DNA of 64,000 bases from Azonexaceae bacterium s22 (GTDB lineage Bacteria > Pseudomonadota > Gammaproteobacteria > Burkholderiales > Rhodocyclaceae): assembly GCA_016617495.1 (NCBI GenBank), contig WYCU01000008.1, positions 46,075-110,074 of the forward strand, read 5' to 3'. The position numbers and the translations under genes are program-made. A model generated the notes under the pieces. The model worked only from the letters and a program-made list of their open reading frames with translations, did no database searches and was not told where the DNA came from. Positions 58,248-64,000 of the stretch are shown piece after piece. How positions within the stretch are numbered: the first letter of the stretch is position 1; each line of letters opens with the position of its first letter.

Positions 58248-58276
58248 ATTATAGCGTATGGCGCGGGGCTTGTCGG
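58248..58276 (-). promoter_or_regulatory. Predicted promoter of the GST gene
   Basis: On the minus strand a perfect -10 TATAAT (58253-58248) lies 17 bases downstream of CCGACA (58276-58271), four of six matches to -35. This places the start of transcription about 20 bases before the GST ATG. Confidence 0.5.
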
Positions 58277-58285
58277 GGCAGGTAA

Positions 58286-59682
<1,397 letters not shown>

Positions 59683-59683
<1 letters not shown>

Positions 59684-59958
59684 TGAACTGCGCTCGATGC
59701 GGCCGCGAGGCCCCCGACGATGCGATTTACTGCCCGCATTGCGTGGCGGAGCGCAAGGTTTCCCAGGCGCAAGTCATCAATGGCGGCCTGAAAGGCGGGG
59801 CCATCGGCCTCGCGCTCGGCCTGCTGTTCGCTACCGTCCTTCTTGGTTATTACGATCTGGAGCGTGGCATCAAGGCCATTGTGCTGGCGCTCCCGATTGC
59901 CACCTTCACGACGGGTTTGATTATCGGCCTGGTTCGGGCCAAAACCGATTGGAAATAG
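59683..59958 (+). CDS. Zinc-ribbon membrane protein of unknown function
   Basis: 91 residues. An N-terminal zinc ribbon (MNCARCGREAPDDAIYCPHC, C-x2-C...C-x2-H/C) is followed by two predicted membrane helices (about 36-54 and 60-82). Its ATG overlaps the purB stop by one base (TGATG). No named family recognised; zinc-ribbon plus membrane proteins of this type are common but uncharacterised. Confidence 0.75.
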
Positions 59959-59965
59959 CACCACC

Positions 59966-60283
59966 ATGTCTTTCGCTGAAAACCTCAAGAAACTTCCGGG
60001 CATCTCGCATCTCGCCGCCCTGAACCTGCTCGACGCCGACGGCAATGTCGTCGCCACCATCGAGAACAAGGCAGGCAGCCAGGGTTCGCTGGCGGTCTAT
60101 AACCATCTCGCCCAGACGTATGGCTCGATCAATGCCGAGGCCGCCAAAAAAGGTCTGGAAATTTTTGCCGAGCATACCGAGGACGAGCGTGCCAATCCCG
60201 GCAAACATCCCAATATCGCGCGCCTGATTACCGTCGAACAAGGTGGTCCGACGTTGCGGGTCAAGCATGTATTTGCGGTTTGA
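59966..60283 (+). CDS. DUF2322 family protein
   Basis: 105 residues: MSFAENLKKLPGISHLAALNLLDADGNVVATIENKAGSQGSLAVYNHLA... with EIFAEHTEDERANPGKHPNIARL near the end, a pattern I associate with DUF2322. Cytoplasmic and soluble; function unknown. Seven bases after the zinc-ribbon gene, so probably in the purB operon. Confidence 0.75.
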   Translation: MSFAENLKKLPGISHLAALNLLDADGNVVATIENKAGSQGSLAVYNHLAQTYGSINAEAAKKGLEIFAEHTEDERANPGKHPNIARLITVEQGGPTLRVKHVFAV

Positions 60284-60293
60284 GTTGTTCATT

Positions 60294-60325
60294 CGATAAA
60301 TATAAGGCTTTAATGATATTTATCG
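60294..60325. promoter_or_regulatory. Long inverted repeat upstream of cytochrome c' gene
   Basis: Perfect 10-bp arms CGATAAATAT (60294-60303) and ATATTTATCG (60316-60325) separated by 12 bases, 80 bases before the cytochrome c' ATG. AT-rich, without a T-run, and starting 10 bases after the DUF2322 stop. The symmetry suggests a dimeric regulator site; a link to NO response is a guess from the downstream gene. Confidence 0.55.
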
Positions 60326-60405
60326 GGGGCGTGGAATAAACTGTGCCCTGGCGGTGTTTAAATAACGAGTGTCATCGCTCGCTGAAAATTCAACGGAGAA
60401 TATTC

Positions 60406-60861
60406 ATGAAATCAAAACTTGCTTTCGCCCTAATTGCCGTTTCTCTGGCAGGGTCTGCCGCAGCGCAATTGAAACCGGAAGATGCCATCAAGTTTCGCCA
60501 GTCAGGCTACGCTTTCATGGCTTGGAACATGGGTCGCATCAAAGCCAGTGTCGAAGGTCAGTTTAATAAGGATGAGGTGATCAAGGCAGCCAACGCGATC
60601 CAGGCGATCGCCAATTCCGGCATGGGCGCGCTTTATCCTGCAGGCTCCGATCATGGCACCGGTTGGGAGAAAACCCGCGTGAAACCCGAGTTTTTCACCA
60701 ACAAGGAAGGTGTCGCCAAGGTCGCCATGGCGTTCAACAAGGAAGCCAACGAAATGGCCAAGGTGGCTGCAGCCGGCGACGCTGCCGCCGTCCGCGAGCA
60801 GTTCGGCAAACTCGGCGCAACGTGCAAGGCGTGTCACGACGACTTCAAGATCAAGCACTGA
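60406..60861 (+). CDS. Cytochrome c' (class II cytochrome c)
   Basis: Periplasmic four-helix-bundle haem protein that binds NO and is linked to NO tolerance or denitrification. 151 residues: signal peptide ending SAAA|Q (about residue 20), LKPEDAIKFRQSGYAFMAWNMGRIK with the typical Met/Trp region, and C-terminal haem site CKACH (C140, C143, H144). ACGGAGAA precedes the ATG at 60406. Followed 73 bases later by a b-type cytochrome, a common pairing. Confidence 0.95.
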   Translation: MKSKLAFALIAVSLAGSAAAQLKPEDAIKFRQSGYAFMAWNMGRIKASVEGQFNKDEVIKAANAIQAIANSGMGALYPAGSDHGTGWEKTRVKPEFFTNKEGVAKVAMAFNKEANEMAKVAAAGDAAAVREQFGKLGATCKACHDDFKIKH

Positions 60862-60933
60862 TCTCGCGGGGCATTTTGCAGAATGCTCTGTCGCGGGCGC
60901 CTTGCGGGGCGCCTGTTTTTTTGGGGGGAGGCG

Positions 60934-61623
60934 ATGAACGGTAAGCGCATCTATCTGTGGGATTGGCCCACCCGCATGTTCCATTGGTCATTGATGTTGG
61001 CGGTGTTGGGCGCAGTTGTGACCGGCCAGCTTGGGGGCAACCTGATCGTCTGGCATGGTCGCCTGGGCGTGGCGATTGCCGCTTTGCTCGCTTTCCGGCT
61101 GGTGTGGGGCGTACTGGGCTCGACGTATGCCCGCTTCAAGCAGTTTTTCCCGACGCCGGCGCGCGTCAAGGCTTACCTTGCGGGCGCCTGGCACGGCGAA
61201 GGGCACAATCCGCTCGGGGCCTTGTCCGTATTGGCTTTGCTCGGGTTGCTGGCCGTGCAGGTGTTAACGGGTTTGGTGGCTAACGACGATATCGCCTTCA
61301 CCGGCCCCTTGTTTCCGTTGGTCGATAAAGCCTGGAGCAACCGCCTGACGGGTTTGCATCATCTTCTCAGTAATGTGCTGATTGCCTTGGTGCTGCTGCA
61401 TGTGGCGGCCATCGCGTTTTATGCGCGGGTGAAAAAGCAGGCCCTGCTCCAGCCGATGGTGACGGGTTGGAAAGCGGATGCCAAGGGCGAATCGGCGCGG
61501 GGCGGCGGTCTTGTCGCGCTGGTTTTTGCCTTGTTGGTGGGCATCGGTGCGGCCTGGGCCGCCAGTGGGGTATGGTTGCCGGCACCGCCCGCACCAGTCG
61601 CAACCGAAGCGCCCGATTGGTAA
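60934..61623 (+). CDS. Cytochrome b561-family membrane protein
   Basis: 229 residues, four to five membrane helices. YLWDWPTRMFHWSLMLAVLGAVVTG supplies the first haem His; VWHGRLGVAIAALLAFRLVWGVLGSTYARF and LTGLHHLLSNVLIALVLLHVAAI the others. It belongs to the hydrogenase/thiosulfate-reductase b-subunit type and probably passes electrons between quinone and cytochrome c'. GGGGGAGG sits just before the ATG at 60934. Confidence 0.92.
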   Translation: MNGKRIYLWDWPTRMFHWSLMLAVLGAVVTGQLGGNLIVWHGRLGVAIAALLAFRLVWGVLGSTYARFKQFFPTPARVKAYLAGAWHGEGHNPLGALSVLALLGLLAVQVLTGLVANDDIAFTGPLFPLVDKAWSNRLTGLHHLLSNVLIALVLLHVAAIAFYARVKKQALLQPMVTGWKADAKGESARGGGLVALVFALLVGIGAAWAASGVWLPAPPAPVATEAPDW

Positions 61624-61659
61624 TCTGCGCAAGCCGGCATCCCGGGAAGGGGGGCGGCC

Positions 61660-61693
61660 ATTTTTGCCCCAAAATGGCCGTCGACCGCGACAA
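61660..61693 (-). repeat. Dispersed uptake-like motif forming an intergenic hairpin
   Basis: Exact core at 61692-61680. The two A/T tracts (61675-61671 and 61665-61660) are arms of an inverted repeat, GGCCATTTT / AAAATGGCC (61657-61665 and 61671-61679), between the convergent b561 and DUF2827 genes. It may also act as a terminator for one or both. Confidence 0.85.
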
Positions 61694-62821
61694 TCAGCGT
61701 AGCGGGCGCGCCAGCATGTCGCGGAGGAGTTGCGTGTAGGTCTGGACCAGCGTTTCGTTGGTTGGCAGATAACGGCTGATTTTTTCCCGCTGCGCAGCGC
61801 GGTAAGCCCCGGCTTGGGCATCGTGTCCAGCGATGGCCTCCAGAACGCGCTCGGCGCCAAGATCCGCACGGTTGTCCGGATAGTAATAGCCCAGGTCGGG
61901 GCAGAGGTGGGCATTGTGGATGAGCGGAAAACCCTGCCAGCACACTTCGAGATAAAAATAGTTGAGGGGGTTTTCCATCTGGTGGGAGATGACGATGTCC
62001 GTCTGCTCCGCCAGGAATTGCGGCGTGTCGTGGCGCCCCAGGAATATCGCTTTGTGCTGCCGGACGATGTCGAGCTGATTCATCAGCACGATAAATTCCG
62101 GACTTTGCGTGGCGATGTGTTCCGCATTGGTCACACGGAGGATTTCGATTGCCTCCGGCCTCTGGCGGTAGGCCAGTTCGGCAATGAAGATGGGGTAAAG
62201 GCAGAATTTGACCAGGTTCAGATTGGGCTCCATGACCACCAACCGTCGCGGCTGATCGCCCCTTGGCTGATATACCCCGGCATTCGGTAACGACTGGCTG
62301 CGCTGTTCGAGGAATACCGGGCTCCAGACAAATGGAACGGTTTCGGCCGGGTGTCGCCGCAATACTTCGAAAAACGACTGGCTGTTGTTCGCCACCTGAG
62401 GAATCATCCAGATCGCATCGTAGCGCTGATTGACGAACAGGTTGTAGCCCCACAGCGTGCGCCCGGAAAGAATGGATTCCATGGCGTGGATGTATTCGAA
62501 ACCGCAGCAGTAAGAGATCAGTCGGGTCCCGCGCTGTTTCAGATAACTCGTTTGATCCTCGTCGATCTGCCCGCCGAGTTCGATCAGGACATCGAGCCTG
62601 TCCTTGACATCCTCAAACGCCGCGGTGGGCCAGCGCTGTCGATCCCAGGGGAGGCGGTCGGTCACTGGGATTTGCGTCGTGTTAACCAAAAACACGTGCT
62701 CGACATCGCAGGAGTTTCCAAGCGCCTCAGCCAGAAAAACGGCGTTTTGCTTGATGCCGTTATTCCAAAGCGTTTCATCTTCCTGTCGTAATCCGATGGT
62801 AATACCAATGGTTAAGCGCAT
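61694..62821 (-). CDS. DUF2827 family protein (glycosyltransferase-like)
   Basis: 375 residues: MRLTIGITIGLRQEDETLWNNGIKQNAVFLAEAL, HVFLVNTT, LDVLIELGGQID, PFVWSPVFLEQR, EPNLNLVKFCLYPIFIAELAY and SHQMENPLNYFYLEVCWQGFPLIHN. I assign it to DUF2827 from this pattern; the last block resembles the donor-binding half of GT-B glycosyltransferases. It is divergent from a Ser/Thr-rich autotransporter, so it could glycosylate that adhesin. That role is inferred only from position. Confidence 0.78.
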   Translation of the reverse strand: MRLTIGITIGLRQEDETLWNNGIKQNAVFLAEALGNSCDVEHVFLVNTTQIPVTDRLPWDRQRWPTAAFEDVKDRLDVLIELGGQIDEDQTSYLKQRGTRLISYCCGFEYIHAMESILSGRTLWGYNLFVNQRYDAIWMIPQVANNSQSFFEVLRRHPAETVPFVWSPVFLEQRSQSLPNAGVYQPRGDQPRRLVVMEPNLNLVKFCLYPIFIAELAYRQRPEAIEILRVTNAEHIATQSPEFIVLMNQLDIVRQHKAIFLGRHDTPQFLAEQTDIVISHQMENPLNYFYLEVCWQGFPLIHNAHLCPDLGYYYPDNRADLGAERVLEAIAGHDAQAGAYRAAQREKISRYLPTNETLVQTYTQLLRDMLARPLR

Positions 62822-63048
62822 AGGTGGTATAGAATATAAAACTTTCGATATAAAACAGATGCTTCTGAGATTGTGTTAAAGCTGTAATTAATCTCGGGCT
62901 GGTGCTGAATACATCTGGGCGTGAAGTATTTACTTGTGGCCGCCAAAGGGAGTGGTAGCCTCCTGCGGCATTTTACCTTGGCTAGGTCTGGGCTACGCGT
63001 GCAGCTTCCAGAGTGCGGGTGTCCATTGGATTGGTGCAGGAACGTTAG

Positions 63049-64000
63049 ATGAACAAGATATACAAGGTTATCTTCTGCAAGCGAACCGGGCAGCGAGTAG
63101 CTGTTAACGAGCGGGCAAAGTCCGCGGGCAAGCAGTCGGGCGGGAAGGCGGCAGTCTGCGTGGCAGCAGCGGCCTTTACAGCAGGAGTGGCCTTGTTTGG
63201 CGGTGAGGCGCAGGCCCAGTTGGCGACTCCCGAGGCGGCATGTACCGCCGGTACGGGCGGCACGATGTACACCGCCAACGTGTCTTGCGTCAATTACGTT
63301 AATAACACACGCATATTGGTTAATAGCCTGTCGACGTCAACTTCGACAGCGGTAAGCAGCTTGAGCACTGGCCTGAGCAGCACGAACAGTACGGTGACTA
63401 GTCTGTCGACGTCGACCTCGACGGGGTTAAGTACAGCAACTAGTCGGATCAACAGTCTCTCGACCTCGACTTCCACGGGCCTCAGCAGCCTGTCGGCCTC
63501 CACGTCGACGGGTCTGAGCAGCCTGAGTACCGGCTTGAGTTCGACCAACAGCAACGTGTCGAGCCTGAGCACGGGGCTGAGTTCCACGAACAGTAGCGTC
63601 ACGAGCCTGTCGACCTCGGCTTCGACGGGGATCAGCAGCTTGTCGGCCTCCACGTCGACGGGTCTGAGCAGTTTGAGCACCGGCTTGAGCTCAACCAACA
63701 GCAACGTGTCGAGCCTGAGCACTGGCCTGAGCTCCACGAACAGCAGTGTCACGAGCCTGTCGACCTCGACTTCGACCGGCCTCGGTAGCCTGAGCACCGG
63801 CTTGAGCACGACCAACAGCAACGTGTCGAGCCTGAGCACGGGCCTGAGCTCGACCAACAGCAGTGTCACGAGTCTGTCGACCTCGACTTCGACGGGCATC
63901 AGCAGCTTGAGCACTGGCCTGAGCAGCACGAACAGTACGGTGACTAGTCTGTCGACGTCGACCTCGACGGGGTTAAGTACAGCAACTAGTCGGATCAACA
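63049..64000 (+). CDS. Trimeric autotransporter adhesin, 3' end outside window
   Basis: 317 codons visible, open to the right edge. The N-terminus MNKIYKVIFCKRTGQRVAVNE is an extended signal peptide region (ESPR), followed by a hydrophobic signal ending near AQAQ (residue 57). After one Cys pair (about 65 and 80) the stalk is almost only Ser, Thr, Gly, Leu and Asn, built of 14-residue units such as SLSTGLSSTNSNVS: two heptads with Leu/Val core positions, fitting a trimeric coiled coil. The YadA-type anchor must lie beyond the window. Confidence 0.85.
   Translation, partial: MNKIYKVIFCKRTGQRVAVNERAKSAGKQSGGKAAVCVAAAAFTAGVALFGGEAQAQLATPEAACTAGTGGTMYTANVSCVNYVNNTRILVNSLSTSTSTAVSSLSTGLSSTNSTVTSLSTSTSTGLSTATSRINSLSTSTSTGLSSLSASTSTGLSSLSTGLSSTNSNVSSLSTGLSSTNSSVTSLSTSASTGISSLSASTSTGLSSLSTGLSSTNSNVSSLSTGLSSTNSSVTSLSTSTSTGLGSLSTGLSTTNSNVSSLSTGLSSTNSSVTSLSTSTSTGISSLSTGLSSTNSTVTSLSTSTSTGLSTATSRIN
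63355..63454 (+). repeat. 100-bp exact direct repeat in adhesin stalk, copy 1
   Basis: Identical to 63901-64000 (offset 546 bases, 182 codons, so in frame). Many shorter 42-bp-phased repeats lie between. The second copy reaches the window edge, so the match may be longer. Confidence 0.95.
63901..64000 (+). repeat. 100-bp exact direct repeat in adhesin stalk, copy 2
   Basis: Identical to 63355-63454 up to the last base of the window. Indicates a large in-frame duplication in the stalk. Confidence 0.95.

Noticed and set aside
63401-63990. GTCGACCTCGAC runs resembling the dispersed motif
   Set aside because: They differ in the core, lack A/T tracts and are explained by Ser-Thr-Ser-Thr codon repeats.
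63294-63998. Minus-strand open frame with LRPVLRL-type repeats
   Set aside because: Antisense to the Ser/Thr repeats of the adhesin; the plus strand has the ESPR signal and a proper start.

Overview
The window looks like a chromosomal segment of a GC-rich betaproteobacterium, most likely of the Rhodocyclales (Dechloromonas/Azonexus/Accumulibacter-like). This is inferred from gene content (YhdP-Nit-TldD order, DUF2322, a cytochrome c' next to a b561-type cytochrome, DUF2827, RND pump, Ugp remnants); no marker RNA gene is present. I saw no rRNA or tRNA gene. No gene-free stretch exceeds 300 bases apart from the CRISPR array.

Layout. 1-13.2 kb is housekeeping: a partial glnE running off the left edge, the yhdP-nit-tldD operon, a dihaem cytochrome c, two tandem paralogous periplasmic PilJ-domain proteins, a radical SAM protein and a DAHP synthase. 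13.2-27.6 kb is a complete type I-F CRISPR-Cas locus on the minus strand: cas1, cas2-3, csy1, csy2, csy3, csy4, a leader, then an array of 99 repeats and 98 spacers with a decayed repeat at its far end. 27.7-35.5 kb holds a DUF1330 protein, a cobalamin adenosyltransferase, a glycolate/glyoxylate module (hyi, glycerate kinase, glcDEF) and a PP2C phosphatase. 35.5-43.5 kb carries rhlE and a tripartite RND efflux operon with its TetR regulator and a near-perfect AcrR-type operator. 43.6-48.6 kb has ugpB-ugpQ without permease genes, alaS and a small exported protein. 49-54 kb is a minus-strand operon (ilvE, zf-CHCC, waaF, NTF2-like, YheT hydrolase, phosphomannomutase). 54-61.6 kb holds a nudix-mnmA operon, a secreted RTX protein with a permuted spherulin-4-like domain, a GST, purB with two small genes, cytochrome c' and cytochrome b561. 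The right edge has a DUF2827 protein divergent from a partial, extremely Ser/Thr-rich trimeric autotransporter.

The most unexpected signal is a dispersed DNA motif. The 13-mer TGTCGCGGTCRAC occurs 12 times exactly and twice with one mismatch, evenly in both orientations, mostly inside genes and in different reading frames. Most copies are followed by two A/T tracts about one helical turn apart. This is the architecture of a DNA uptake signal sequence (core plus phased A/T tracts). I know of no such signal described for this group.
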